A DNA stretch of 64,000 nucleotides from Psychrobacter immobilis (GTDB taxonomy: Bacteria; Pseudomonadota; Gammaproteobacteria; Pseudomonadales; Moraxellaceae), in the NCBI RefSeq assembly GCF_904846225.1, contig NZ_CAJGZJ010000007.1, positions 61,381-125,380 of the forward strand, in the 5' to 3' direction. Made by a program: the position numbers and the translations under genes. Below the pieces are notes generated by a model that had not been told where the DNA came from, ran no database searches, and saw nothing but the letters and a program-made list of their open reading frames with translations. Shown here piece by piece: positions 28,600-37,443 of the stretch; position 1 is the first letter of the stretch, and every line of letters starts with the position of its first letter.

Positions 28600-29544
28600 T
28601 TATAATTGCTTATCTATAAACTCAGTCACTTGCTTGCTTAACATTTGCCACAAAGTTTCTTGGGCGCTTTTACTGCCCCAAGCGTTGTGCGGGCTAAACA
28701 TAACGCGAGGGTGATTGGTCAGGGTCAATAAAGGATCGTCGCTTGCGATCGGTTCTTGTTCAAACACGTCGCTGGCATAACCGATGATTTTCTCACTATT
28801 GATCGCATCAGTTAATGCCTGACTATCGACAATACCGCCGCGCGCCACATTGACAATGAGCGGCTGTTTGGTCATTTTTGCCAAGGTATCTTTATTGATA
28901 AGATGCTGGGTTTTTTCGTTCAACGGGCAATGCAGCGTGATGACATCTGCACAGGCAAGTACGTCATCGAACGCTGTATAGTCGTCATTGCGCGGCGCTT
29001 GACCTTGGTGTTCCGCCCACAATACGGTCATACCAAAGGCACGGGCAATGTCAGTGACACGTTTGCCGATGGTGCCAACGCCAATAATGCCCAATGTTTT
29101 ATTTTCCAAATCGATCAGCGGAATATCAAGCAGACAAAAATTACCATTTGCCAGCCACGTACCATCAGCGACTTTTTGATGATAATGAATACCAGCACGC
29201 ATCGCCGTCAGCATCAGCATAAAAGTATGTTCAGGCACGCTTTTGACCGCATAACCTGCGATATTATAAAGCGCGATATTGTGCTCATCACAAGCGTCTT
29301 GATCGACGTTATTCATTCCTGTCGCAGTCAATTGAATAAGTTTGAGCTTGGGTAAGTTTGCAATCACGTCAGCACCAATTTGAACTTTATTGGTAATGAT
29401 AATATCCGCATCTTTACAGCGTTCAATGATGACAGCCGTATCTTTCGGCGTATCATTATAAGTGAGGTAATCGCTCACACCCGCTGGTGCTGGCAAGTCA
29501 ATACCATCAGAAAAAGTCCCTTTGTCTAAAAAAACAGCTTGCAT
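28600..29544 (-). CDS. D-2-hydroxyacid dehydrogenase (NAD-binding)
   Basis: A 314-residue member of the D-isomer-specific 2-hydroxyacid dehydrogenase family. The NAD-binding motif is GIIGVGTIGKRV. Catalytic residues sit in VNVARGGIVD (Arg), DVFEQEP (Glu) and FSPHNAWGS (His). The similarity by eye is greatest to glycerate dehydrogenase/hydroxypyruvate reductase (HprA), but phenyllactate or lactate dehydrogenases share these motifs, so the substrate is open. It stands alone and is convergent with the monooxygenase gene; the two stops are separated by the hairpin-MITE composite repeat. Confidence 0.85.
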   Translation of the reverse strand: MQAVFLDKGTFSDGIDLPAPAGVSDYLTYNDTPKDTAVIIERCKDADIIITNKVQIGADVIANLPKLKLIQLTATGMNNVDQDACDEHNIALYNIAGYAVKSVPEHTFMLMLTAMRAGIHYHQKVADGTWLANGNFCLLDIPLIDLENKTLGIIGVGTIGKRVTDIARAFGMTVLWAEHQGQAPRNDDYTAFDDVLACADVITLHCPLNEKTQHLINKDTLAKMTKQPLIVNVARGGIVDSQALTDAINSEKIIGYASDVFEQEPIASDDPLLTLTNHPRVMFSPHNAWGSKSAQETLWQMLSKQVTEFIDKQL

Positions 29545-29860
29545 AATTATTCCTTACTTATCTTTTCATAGTAAATGTGATGATGGACTTAATGTAGCAC
29601 GTTGGGGTTTTTAATCAAAAACGAATCCGCTAAATACCTTATAATCTCAATAGGTAAGGTGGCGCGCCTCTTGAAAATTCAACTTAACGCACTCATCTAG
29701 CCGCTAACGTTATATAATGGTTCAGTTGAATGGCTTGATTTATATTGCGACATCGCTCTGACGTCTGTTGACGCTCAGCTGCATATGCCCTCTTAGCCAC
29801 GATTATTCGACACCATTGCTATCTATTTTCTTATCATTTGAGTACAAAAGACATCGCCCT
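29545..29860. other. Divergent intergenic region upstream of rapA
   Basis: About 316 bases between the dehydrogenase and rapA starts. An in-frame TTG at 29768 could extend rapA by 31 residues, but that stretch looks non-coding. No repeat-family copy or clear promoter recognised. Confidence 0.4.
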
Positions 29861-32749
29861 ATGACTATTTCTATCGCTTCATTGCAAAGCACCGAATTCG
29901 CCGTTGGTCAACGCTATTTATCTGATACGGAGTCCGAGCTGGGCTTAGGTGTGGTCATCGATGTCGATGACCGATGTGTACATATTTTATTTCCTCAAAG
30001 TGAAGAAACGCGCGTCTATGCGAAAAACTCTGCGCCATTGTCGCGCGTGGTTTTCAAAGTAGGCGATAGCATCTACGATCAAGATGGAAAATGCTACACA
30101 GTCAATGCCGTTAATGAGGTGATGGGTGTGCTCAAGTATGGTGTCGATGAGCATGAACGCGGCATCATGGAAACTCGTCTGGCGGCCAATATCACGCTAG
30201 CAAAACCGCTTGAGCGATTGCTGGCTGGTCGTATCGAACGCGGCGATTGGTATGAGCTGCGCCAAGATATCTTGCGTATGCAGTCGGCGCTTGCTGGGCA
30301 TCCGCTCAAAGGTCTAATGGGTGCTCGTGTTGATATCATTGAGCATCAGCTCTATATCGCGCATGAAGTCGGCAAACGTATCGCTCCGCGTGTTCTACTC
30401 GCTGACGAAGTTGGCTTGGGTAAAACTATTGAAGCAGGTTTAATTATTCATCAGCAGTTATTGACTGGTAAGGCTGAGCGTGTGCTCATTCTTGTGCCAG
30501 ATAGCTTGCAATATCAGTGGATGATTGAGCTGCGTCGTCGTTTTAACCTAAACTTTGCGTTGTTTGATTTGGTACGTGCTGCGGCGATCAAAGAGCACGA
30601 TCCTGAACAAAACGTCTTTGCTACTGAGCAATGTATCATCGCTGGTATGGATCTGTTGCTTGACCATCCTGATCTATATGACCAAGCGATGGATGCAGGA
30701 TTTGACTTACTGGTCGTCGATGAGGCGCATCACCTGCATTGGGATGAAGCGCAAGGCGGCAATGATAAGTATGACTTGATTGCAGATTTTGCCGAAGAAA
30801 CGCCTGGCGTTATGCTGTTAACAGCGACCCCTGAGCAGCTTGGTGCCCAAAGTCATTTTGCGCGTCTGCGTTTATTAGATCCTGACCGTTTTGATGATTT
30901 GGATGAATTTATCGATGGTCAAAAAGCCTTTGCTGAAACAGCAGCAGTCGCTGGCGTTTTGATAGAAGATAAGCCAGTAAGCGACGGTCAAATTGCAGCG
31001 TTAAGCAGTTTACTAGATATTAGCATTGATGAGCTAGCCGCGATCAACGACGATGAAAAATTGCGAACGTATGCGCTCAACGAGTTACTTGATCGTCATG
31101 GTACGGGTCGTATCCTCTTCCGTAATACTCGTGAAAGTGTGAAAGGGTTTTATGGTCGTAGCAGTCAGCCGTATCCGCTGCCATTACCTGAGGCGTGGAA
31201 AGACAGCTATCAAACCACTGGTAAATTGCGCGAGCAGTTATGGGGTGAAGAGAACCAGCCTGATGGTGGCTGGCTAGAAGACGACCCACGTGTGTCTTGG
31301 CTCATTGATATCTTGCGCGGTGAGCTTAAACATAAAAAGGTCTTACTGATTGCTCGTAGTGGCGCGACCGTTGAGAGTTTAGAGGCGGTATTGCGTCTGC
31401 ATGCAGGGATTAAGACGGCTATTTTTACTGAACAAATGACCTTGCTTGAGCGTGACCAAGCGGCAGCGTTCTTTGCCGATAGCGAAGGCGCGCAGATATT
31501 ATTGTGTTCAGAGATTGGCTCGGAAGGTCGTAATTTTCAGTTTGCGAGCCAATTGATATTGTGGGATTTGCCAGCCAATCCGGATACATTAGAGCAGCGC
31601 ATTGGCCGCTTAGATCGTATCGGACAAACGCAGCAAATCATGTTGCATGTGCCCTATGTCCAAGGCACGGCGCAAGAGCGTCTTTATCAATGGTATAACA
31701 ATGCCTTGAATATGTTTAACCAGATTTCACCAACCGCGCAAAGCGTGCAAGAGCAATATATTCAAGAGCTAAAACCAATGCTTGAAGGCGCTGATACTGC
31801 CGATAACCGTACGATATTACAAGGTGTTATCACCGAAGCATTACAAACGCGCTTGGGATTAGAGTCACAGCTACAAGCTGGCCGTGATCGCCTGCTAGAG
31901 TACAACTCGTGCCGTCCTCGTGTTGCTGGGCGTATCGCTGATGCGATGCGTGATTTTGATGGCCACAATCTATTACCGCAGTTTATTGAGCGCTTTTTTG
32001 CCTCAGCCAATATTGATCATAATATCCAGCGTGATGGTTCGTGGGTTATTGCCCCGATTGACAGTACGGAGATTAGCGATTATATCGATGGCTTACCGCT
32101 GGGTGATGAAGACGGTATGACGCTCACTTTCGAGCGTGACCAAGCGCTGCAACGTGAAGATATCGAGTTTATCACTCACGAGCATCCATTGATGCGCGCT
32201 ATCTATGAGCTGGCGAGTACCAGCACCTTTGGTAATACGACCGTCGCAATGCTAAAAAGCGCTGCTGTGCCACAAGGTATGGTGCTACTCGAAGTGAACT
32301 TCCGAGTTGAAGCCATTGCGCCAAGACTGCTTAATTTACCAGCGACCTTAACCACGCAAAACATCCGTGTCTTTATTAGTGAGCAGGGTAGTGATTTATC
32401 CGCCCGTATCAGTGCCGACATGATTATGCCGCACATTGATCGCTTGGACAAAAACCGTGCACGTCAAGTAATTAAGGCACGTGGCGATGTGATTGAGCAG
32501 CGTTATTATGAAGCCGAAGACATTGCTCGTCAGCAGTTAGTAGAAATCGGTGAGCAAGCAAGTGCGCGCTTTAGCCAGCAGTGGTCACGTGAAATCAAAC
32601 GCCTGAAGCATTTGCAAACCATCAATCCTAACGTGCGTTCTGCAGAGATTGAACGTTTAGAGCAGCTAAAAGCTCAAGGTGAGCAAGCGCTTGGTAACTT
32701 ATCCTTAGTACCAGATTCTATTCGCGTGCTTGTGGCAGTGAAGCCATAA
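29861..32749 (+). CDS. rapA: RNA polymerase-associated ATPase RapA (HepA)
   Basis: A Swi2/Snf2-type ATPase that binds RNA polymerase and promotes its recycling. The N-terminal Tudor-like region (GQRYLSDTESELGLGVV) precedes the ATPase core: Walker A LADEVGLGKTIEAGLI, DEAH box VVDEAHHLHW, LLTATPEQLG, and in the second lobe SEIGSEGRNFQFAS and EQRIGRLDRIGQ. The C-terminal RapA-specific domain ends with NPNVRSAEIERL. With the ATG at 29861 the protein has 962 residues, close to E. coli RapA (968). A strong terminator follows 15 bases after the stop. Confidence 0.96.
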   Translation: MTISIASLQSTEFAVGQRYLSDTESELGLGVVIDVDDRCVHILFPQSEETRVYAKNSAPLSRVVFKVGDSIYDQDGKCYTVNAVNEVMGVLKYGVDEHERGIMETRLAANITLAKPLERLLAGRIERGDWYELRQDILRMQSALAGHPLKGLMGARVDIIEHQLYIAHEVGKRIAPRVLLADEVGLGKTIEAGLIIHQQLLTGKAERVLILVPDSLQYQWMIELRRRFNLNFALFDLVRAAAIKEHDPEQNVFATEQCIIAGMDLLLDHPDLYDQAMDAGFDLLVVDEAHHLHWDEAQGGNDKYDLIADFAEETPGVMLLTATPEQLGAQSHFARLRLLDPDRFDDLDEFIDGQKAFAETAAVAGVLIEDKPVSDGQIAALSSLLDISIDELAAINDDEKLRTYALNELLDRHGTGRILFRNTRESVKGFYGRSSQPYPLPLPEAWKDSYQTTGKLREQLWGEENQPDGGWLEDDPRVSWLIDILRGELKHKKVLLIARSGATVESLEAVLRLHAGIKTAIFTEQMTLLERDQAAAFFADSEGAQILLCSEIGSEGRNFQFASQLILWDLPANPDTLEQRIGRLDRIGQTQQIMLHVPYVQGTAQERLYQWYNNALNMFNQISPTAQSVQEQYIQELKPMLEGADTADNRTILQGVITEALQTRLGLESQLQAGRDRLLEYNSCRPRVAGRIADAMRDFDGHNLLPQFIERFFASANIDHNIQRDGSWVIAPIDSTEISDYIDGLPLGDEDGMTLTFERDQALQREDIEFITHEHPLMRAIYELASTSTFGNTTVAMLKSAAVPQGMVLLEVNFRVEAIAPRLLNLPATLTTQNIRVFISEQGSDLSARISADMIMPHIDRLDKNRARQVIKARGDVIEQRYYEAEDIARQQLVEIGEQASARFSQQWSREIKRLKHLQTINPNVRSAEIERLEQLKAQGEQALGNLSLVPDSIRVLVAVKP

Positions 32750-32764
32750 TTTTAAGAAAATGGT

Positions 32765-32798
32765 AAAAAACGAGATGTTATCAGATATCTCGTTTTTT
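32765..32798 (+). terminator. Terminator of rapA
   Basis: AAAAAACGAGAT (32765-32776) pairs perfectly with ATCTCGTTTTTT (32787-32798), 10-base loop. Confidence 0.85.
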
Positions 32799-33151
32799 GC
32801 CGCTCATATTGTTTTATAGAATATTTACTCTGTATTGACGCATTAAAATAAATTGGGTAAGACGCATAAGTAATTGGTTAGTCTCTAGTCAAAGCCATCA
32901 ATATTGGGTAAGATGTTTACCTTGCTGATTTGTAACAAATGCTTAGATAATAAATACTCAGTGATAGCCCTGCTATGACTATACTTTCTGTTCTAAAATA
33001 ATGTCCTGTTCTAAAATATCGCTTGTGTATGGTTAGCAAGTGATTTCATATTATTTTAAATTCAAACGCAAAGGAGCTGTCGCAATATCATAATTATATT
33101 GATATCGATAACTGCTGGGCGTTTTTTATAAAAATAAGGAAACCTATCGTC
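32799..33151. other. Gene-free region upstream of tesB
   Basis: About 350 AT-rich bases. A 13-base direct repeat CTGTTCTAAAATA occurs at 32988 and 33006. Otherwise only the presumed tesB promoter region and an AAGGAAA ribosome binding site near 33136. Confidence 0.45.
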
Positions 33152-34054
33152 ATGTCCCATTATTCGCAACTGATTGATGAGCTGCTTGCTACTGTGGCAC
33201 TTATTGAAGTGACCCCTGATGTTTTTGAGGGTAAAAGTCATGACTATGTTGGTAGTCGTATTTTTGGTGGGCAAGTGCTCGCCCAAGCAATCATGGCTGC
33301 GGCTCATACGCTAGATAGAGACAAACCGTGTCATTCGTTACATGGGTATTTTTTGCGTGGTGGTGACATCAACCAACCCGTTATTTATCAAGTGCGCCGT
33401 TTGCGTGACGGTCGTAGTCTGTCTGCGCGTGAAGTAACGGCCATTCAATACAAAGAAATGCGTGGTAAGCCACCAGTTGAGCAAGTCATATTTTCGATGA
33501 TTGCTTCATTTTCACCGATGGAAGAGGGCTTAGAGTATCAAGAAAATATGCCCGTTTATCCGCCGCCTGAAGATTTGCTGGCAGAGCAGGATTTAAAAGA
33601 AGAGTATGTGGGTAAAGTTCCAGACGCGCTCAAAGGACGATTTATGCGTCGTCGTCATGTCGAGATTAAACCCGTTAAACCGCGTGACCCTATTCATCCA
33701 GAGCCAATGAAACCTAAGCAAGCCAACTGGTTGCGTATCCGCGAACTGGGCAATCAGCCAGTCGCTATTCAGCAAGCATTGCTGGCGTTTTCGTCCGATT
33801 TTTATCTGGTAGGAACAGGATTAATGTCACATGGCGTGAGTTTTATGACCAGTGGTTTGCAAGCGGCCAGTATCGATCATTCAATGCATTTTCATCGCGA
33901 TTTTGATTTGAACCATTGGCTATTGTACGACATGTGGAGTGATACGACGTCCAACGCTAAAGGTTTGAATCATGGACAGTTTTGGCAGGATGGCAAGCTG
34001 GTTGCCACGGTACAACAAGAAGGGTTGATGCGTTTGCGTGTGCCGAAGTCTTAG
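33152..34054 (+). CDS. tesB: Acyl-CoA thioesterase II
   Basis: Double-hotdog thioesterase that hydrolyses medium- and long-chain acyl-CoA. Family stretches: FGGQVLAQAIMAA, CHSLHGYFLRGGD, RRLRDGRSLSAREV, then the second hotdog SIDHSMHFHRDFDLNHWLLYD (here DHSMHFHR) and the C-terminal LVATVQQEGLMRLR. The Asp in SIDHSMHFHR, and the Thr/Ser and Gln expected of the catalytic triad, are present in these regions. The 300-residue length is close to E. coli TesB (286). The stop lies in the first unit of a 16-base tandem repeat, followed by a shared terminator with mutY. Confidence 0.93.
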   Translation: MSHYSQLIDELLATVALIEVTPDVFEGKSHDYVGSRIFGGQVLAQAIMAAAHTLDRDKPCHSLHGYFLRGGDINQPVIYQVRRLRDGRSLSAREVTAIQYKEMRGKPPVEQVIFSMIASFSPMEEGLEYQENMPVYPPPEDLLAEQDLKEEYVGKVPDALKGRFMRRRHVEIKPVKPRDPIHPEPMKPKQANWLRIRELGNQPVAIQQALLAFSSDFYLVGTGLMSHGVSFMTSGLQAASIDHSMHFHRDFDLNHWLLYDMWSDTTSNAKGLNHGQFWQDGKLVATVQQEGLMRLRVPKS

Positions 34055-34098
34055 TTCTCGTTACTGTTAGTCCTCGTTACTTTTAGTTCTCGTTATAA
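34051..34098. repeat. Tandem repeat, 16 bases x 3, at the end of tesB
   Basis: Units start at 34051, 34067 and 34083 with consensus TTAGTTCTCGTTACTT. The first unit contains the tesB stop codon. Confidence 0.85.
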
Positions 34099-34107
34099 TG
34101 TCATCAT

Positions 34108-34147
34108 AAAAAAAGCGACTCACTATTGATAATGAGTCGCTTTTTTT
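34108..34147. terminator. Bidirectional terminator tesB/mutY
   Basis: AAAAAAAGCGACTCA (34108-34122) pairs perfectly with TGAGTCGCTTTTTTT (34133-34147), 10-base loop. The mutY stop codon overlaps its right edge. Confidence 0.9.
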
Positions 34148-35414
34148 ATTCTAAAATTTTAATCATCGCGCGAGGCAGTCCTAAACTGTCTTGCGCTTTT
34201 TGTGGTGTTAACCATTTAAAAGCGATTTCAGCCGCTGCCAATTTCTCATTTAATTCGACTATTTGTGCCGTATCAATCATCAATTTTTGCGGCGTCAAAT
34301 ACCAATGAAAATGTGTCAATGAGTGCTTGATAGGGGCATCATCAAATAATGTGTTACTGATTGATTCGGCAACTAAGTCATTTTCTATCAGCCACTCATT
34401 GATAATTTGCTCAGCAGTGGTAAATTCGGCTTCATATACTTTTTCATTGCTTGCAACGTTTAATAATTTATTGTCGCCAACTTCTGGTTTTTTAGCAGTA
34501 TTCTTAACACTTGCCTTACCGTCAACTTTTTCCAAAAACTGTAATGGCAAGCTCCATAAACCACCCCAAATACCATTATCAGGGCGTTGTAGCCATAATA
34601 GGTTGCCATCAATATCTCCCATCAATAGCGCATTGCTAAACTTACTGGGTTTGGGCTGTTTTTTTGCTTTGACTGGATAATCGGTTTCACGTCCCTCAGC
34701 ATGGGCGATGCAATCTTCTTGCAACGGACATAATAGGCAAGCAGGCTTGCTACGCGTGCATAACGTCGCGCCCATATCCATCATCGCTTGCGCAAACAAT
34801 CCTGAGTCATCGACAGGTGTCAAACGTTCAGCGAGTGCCCATAGCTCTTTGGTCGTGGCAGACTTGGTGATGTCACCATCAATCGCTGCCCAGCGTGTTA
34901 GTACGCGTTTGACATTGCCATCGCAGATAACGCCATAACGATGTAAACCCATCGCCATAATCGCCCCAGCCGTTGATGGACCAACACCAGAAATCGCCTC
35001 CCAACCTGCCAAGGTCGTGGGATACTCGCCAATCTCATCGATCACTGCGACCAATTGCTTCGCGCCCTTATGCAAATTTCGCGCGCGTGCATAATAGCCG
35101 AGCCCTGCCCAATGCTCCGCTACGGCATCCCATTCTGCTGCGGCCAAATCTTGTACAGTGGGAAACGACGCCATAAAACGGGCAAAGTAAGGTAGAACGG
35201 TGGTGACTTGCGTTTGCTGAAGCATGACTTCTGACAACCAAACGATATAAGGGTTTGGTGTGTCGGTTTGATGCTGTTGCCAAGGCAAATCATGGCGACC
35301 ATTTTCGGCAAACCAATCAAGCAGACGTGGGGCGAAGGTTTCGATGGAAGAGTTGGCGTGATTAAAAGTTGTATCTAATGGAGTAGCGTTTGAGTTGGCA
35401 GTTAGCTGGGTCAT
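34146..35414 (-). CDS. mutY: Adenine DNA glycosylase
   Basis: Removes adenine mispaired with 8-oxoguanine. The catalytic glutamate lies in WLSEVMLQQTQV, the helix-hairpin-helix in ISGVGPSTAGAI, and the GPD aspartate in VICDGNVKRVL. The four [4Fe-4S] cysteines have the normal spacing in CTRSKPACLLCPLQEDC. The C-terminal NUDIX-like domain recognises 8-oxoG; it contains an extra Lys/Asn/Ala-rich insertion (about residues 300-345), making the protein 422 residues against 350 in E. coli. Confidence 0.96.
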   Translation of the reverse strand: MTQLTANSNATPLDTTFNHANSSIETFAPRLLDWFAENGRHDLPWQQHQTDTPNPYIVWLSEVMLQQTQVTTVLPYFARFMASFPTVQDLAAAEWDAVAEHWAGLGYYARARNLHKGAKQLVAVIDEIGEYPTTLAGWEAISGVGPSTAGAIMAMGLHRYGVICDGNVKRVLTRWAAIDGDITKSATTKELWALAERLTPVDDSGLFAQAMMDMGATLCTRSKPACLLCPLQEDCIAHAEGRETDYPVKAKKQPKPSKFSNALLMGDIDGNLLWLQRPDNGIWGGLWSLPLQFLEKVDGKASVKNTAKKPEVGDNKLLNVASNEKVYEAEFTTAEQIINEWLIENDLVAESISNTLFDDAPIKHSLTHFHWYLTPQKLMIDTAQIVELNEKLAAAEIAFKWLTPQKAQDSLGLPRAMIKILE

Positions 35415-35717
35415 ATAAGCATTTTTCTTAAACGTAAGGGCAAATTATAACTGATTTTTAAATATAAGACTTTGATGAAGAGATTTTAAAAACAAAGTAT
35501 CTGAACATAATAATTTCTATACTCACTCTTACAAAAACAATATATTCATCCATACCCATAAGTCTAAAATGAGCGCTTATTTATAGTCATTCGTTACTGT
35601 TGGTTCAAATATTTGAAACGACGCTAGGGCACGCCCTAGTAGTTATCTGTAAAAAATATTTATCAAATATAATATAAACAGTTGCTCATATATATGAGCA
35701 ATATTTTAGGAATATTC
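35415..35717. other. Divergent intergenic region mutY / GlcG-like gene
   Basis: Contains a perfect 14-base palindrome TTCAAATATTTGAA (35604-35617) and, seven bases on, the CTAGGGC-AC-GCCCTAG remnant of the MITE family (35624-35639). No gene seen. Confidence 0.55.
35624..35639. mobile_element. Ends-only remnant of the MITE-like element
   Basis: CTAGGGCACGCCCTAG equals the outermost 8 bases of the left terminus joined to the outermost 10 of the right terminus of copy A with a two-base overlap. It is consistent with internal deletion or imprecise excision. Confidence 0.5.
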
Positions 35718-36233
35718 ATGAAGTTAATTTCAAATGGCTTATCCAGAGCATTGCTGGCTCTAGCGGTAATAGGTTGTACTACTAATGTGATAGCGGCTCC
35801 TTCTAATTTAGTGTTACAACAGCCGAATGTTTCTTTAAAGCTAGCCAATGAACTCATTGAGGCCACAATGGCTGCCTGTCAGAATAAAGGTAAAACGGCA
35901 GTAGTAGCGGTTGTCGATCGCGGTGGCAATCTCATTGCTCTACAACGTGGTGACAACGTTGGGCCACATAATACTGATGCTGCTGTGCGCAAAGCTTTTA
36001 CTGCACTATCGACCAAAACGCCCTCAAGAACGTTATCTGATAATGCGCGTGCGAACCCAGATTCAAATAACTTAAATACAGTCAGTGATTTATTGCTGCT
36101 TGGTGGCGGTGTACCACTAAAGTTTGGTGATGAAGTGATAGGCGCTATCGCTGCGGGTGGCGCAGGTGGTGCAGTGCAAGATGAAGCTTGTGCGCTTGAA
36201 GGTATTGAAAAAGTCATGCCTAAACAGAAGTAG
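35718..36233 (+). CDS. Exported GlcG/HbpS-family protein
   Basis: A 171-residue protein with a signal peptide and a GlcG/HbpS (DUF336-type) domain. The domain shows LANELIEATMAACQNKGK, VAVVDRGGNLIALQRGD, AAVRKAFTALSTKTPS and the glycine-rich end IAAGGAGGAVQDEACALEGIEK (here IAAGGAGGAVQDEACA). Secreted HbpS members bind haem; cytosolic GlcG members have no established role. The signal could be cut at VIGC (lipobox V-I-G-C, giving a lipoprotein) or at VIAA (signal peptidase I); I cannot decide. TAGGA six bases before the ATG at 35718 fixes this start against upstream in-frame codons. Confidence 0.85.
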   Translation: MKLISNGLSRALLALAVIGCTTNVIAAPSNLVLQQPNVSLKLANELIEATMAACQNKGKTAVVAVVDRGGNLIALQRGDNVGPHNTDAAVRKAFTALSTKTPSRTLSDNARANPDSNNLNTVSDLLLLGGGVPLKFGDEVIGAIAAGGAGGAVQDEACALEGIEKVMPKQK

Positions 36234-36263
36234 TTGATGTTTTGGATATTGCTAACAGTAAAT

Positions 36264-36290
36264 AAAAAAAGCCCTTAAGGGCTTTTTTTT
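36264..36290. terminator. Bidirectional terminator GlcG-like/ylqF
   Basis: Perfect palindrome: seven A, GCCCTTAAGGGC, then T-run. Confidence 0.88.
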
Positions 36291-36346
36291 GTATTTGTTC
36301 TAAATAAATCTAAACCATTGAAGTGAAAAGCAAAACGGCTTTCGAT

Positions 36347-37303
36347 TTACTTCCGATTCTGCCGAGTACGCTTTTTACGTAGACGTTTTTCTTCTTCTTT
36401 AGCTTTGCGCCTCTCTTCTGCTGCAAGGCGTTGTCCTGCTACGACGATTTCTTCTGCCTCAATCATGGCTGGGGTCTCAAGCGTGATACGACCAATCTTA
36501 GCACTACGTAATTCGTTAATCAGAATCTCAGACATCCGGTAAGTATCGACTTGGTTGCCCGAACGCACGCAGCCGCGATTACGACCCGCCACTTCAAAAA
36601 ATTCCCAATCAGTCTTTGGCAGTTCTTCAATTTTATAGCGGGTTTTTAGTAGTTCAGGATAGGCGTGCATCAAATATTCAGCGGTGTAGCTGGCGACATC
36701 AGCGAAGTCAAAAGCGGTGTCACGTATACCGCCCGTCGCGGCCAAACGATAGCCAGAGTTTTCGTTTTCAACCTTTGGCCACAGCATGCCGGGTGTGTCA
36801 TAGAGCATGATGTCATCGTCAAGCTTAATTAATTGCTGAGACTTAGTGACGGCTGGCTCGTCGCCCGTTTTTGCCACGGCGCGCCCAGCTAACGTGTTAA
36901 TCAATGTTGATTTGCCGACGTTGGGAATACCCATAATCATCGCTTTAATTTGGCGACCGGTACCGACTTTGTTGGGCACGAGGTGTTTACAGATCGCGAT
37001 GATGCGTTTTACGTCATTGGCTTTATCGGTATCGCAAGCAATTGCTTTAACACTGTTTTGTTGCTCAAGATGATCCATCCATAATTGGGTCAATTCAGGG
37101 TCAGCAAGGTCAGCTTTGTTCAAGATTTTGATGACAGGTTTTTCGCCGCGTAATGCCGCGACCATTGGGTTTTCGCTGCTATAAGGAATGCGTGCATCGA
37201 TCACTTCGATGATGACGTCCATCTGAGGCATAATTTCTTTGATTTCATTACGGGCTTTGTTCATATGCCCAGGGAACCACTGAATACTTACTCTCTTATC
37301 CAT
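36347..37303 (-). CDS. ylqF: Ribosome biogenesis GTPase YlqF/RbgA
   Basis: A circularly permuted GTPase that acts late in large-subunit assembly. The N terminus IQWFPGHMNKARNEI is the family hallmark. The G motifs occur in permuted order: NKAD (G4, about residue 61), then GIPNVGKSTLINTLAG (G1, about 126) and DTPGMLWPK (G3, about 170). The C terminus is strongly basic (RRKAKEEEKRLRKKRTRQNRK, here KRLRKKRTRQNRK), suited to rRNA binding. The 318-residue length is slightly longer than B. subtilis RbgA (282), because of this tail. Confidence 0.93.
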   Translation of the reverse strand: MDKRVSIQWFPGHMNKARNEIKEIMPQMDVIIEVIDARIPYSSENPMVAALRGEKPVIKILNKADLADPELTQLWMDHLEQQNSVKAIACDTDKANDVKRIIAICKHLVPNKVGTGRQIKAMIMGIPNVGKSTLINTLAGRAVAKTGDEPAVTKSQQLIKLDDDIMLYDTPGMLWPKVENENSGYRLAATGGIRDTAFDFADVASYTAEYLMHAYPELLKTRYKIEELPKTDWEFFEVAGRNRGCVRSGNQVDTYRMSEILINELRSAKIGRITLETPAMIEAEEIVVAGQRLAAEERRKAKEEEKRLRKKRTRQNRK

Positions 37304-37443
37304 TTGCTTTCGTAACCTTTTTATTCATAAAATTCGGCGCTAAAGATCATGCCTTACTTTTGGCAATGTCTTTAGTCATGGCCGTCAGTTTACTACAGAA
37401 CCTGCCTGCTCACGGCACAATTTCGTTCAAGCATGACGCAAGG

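Noticed and set aside
29768..29860. Longer rapA start at TTG 29768
   Set aside because: The 31 extra residues do not match RapA, whose length agrees with the ATG at 29861.
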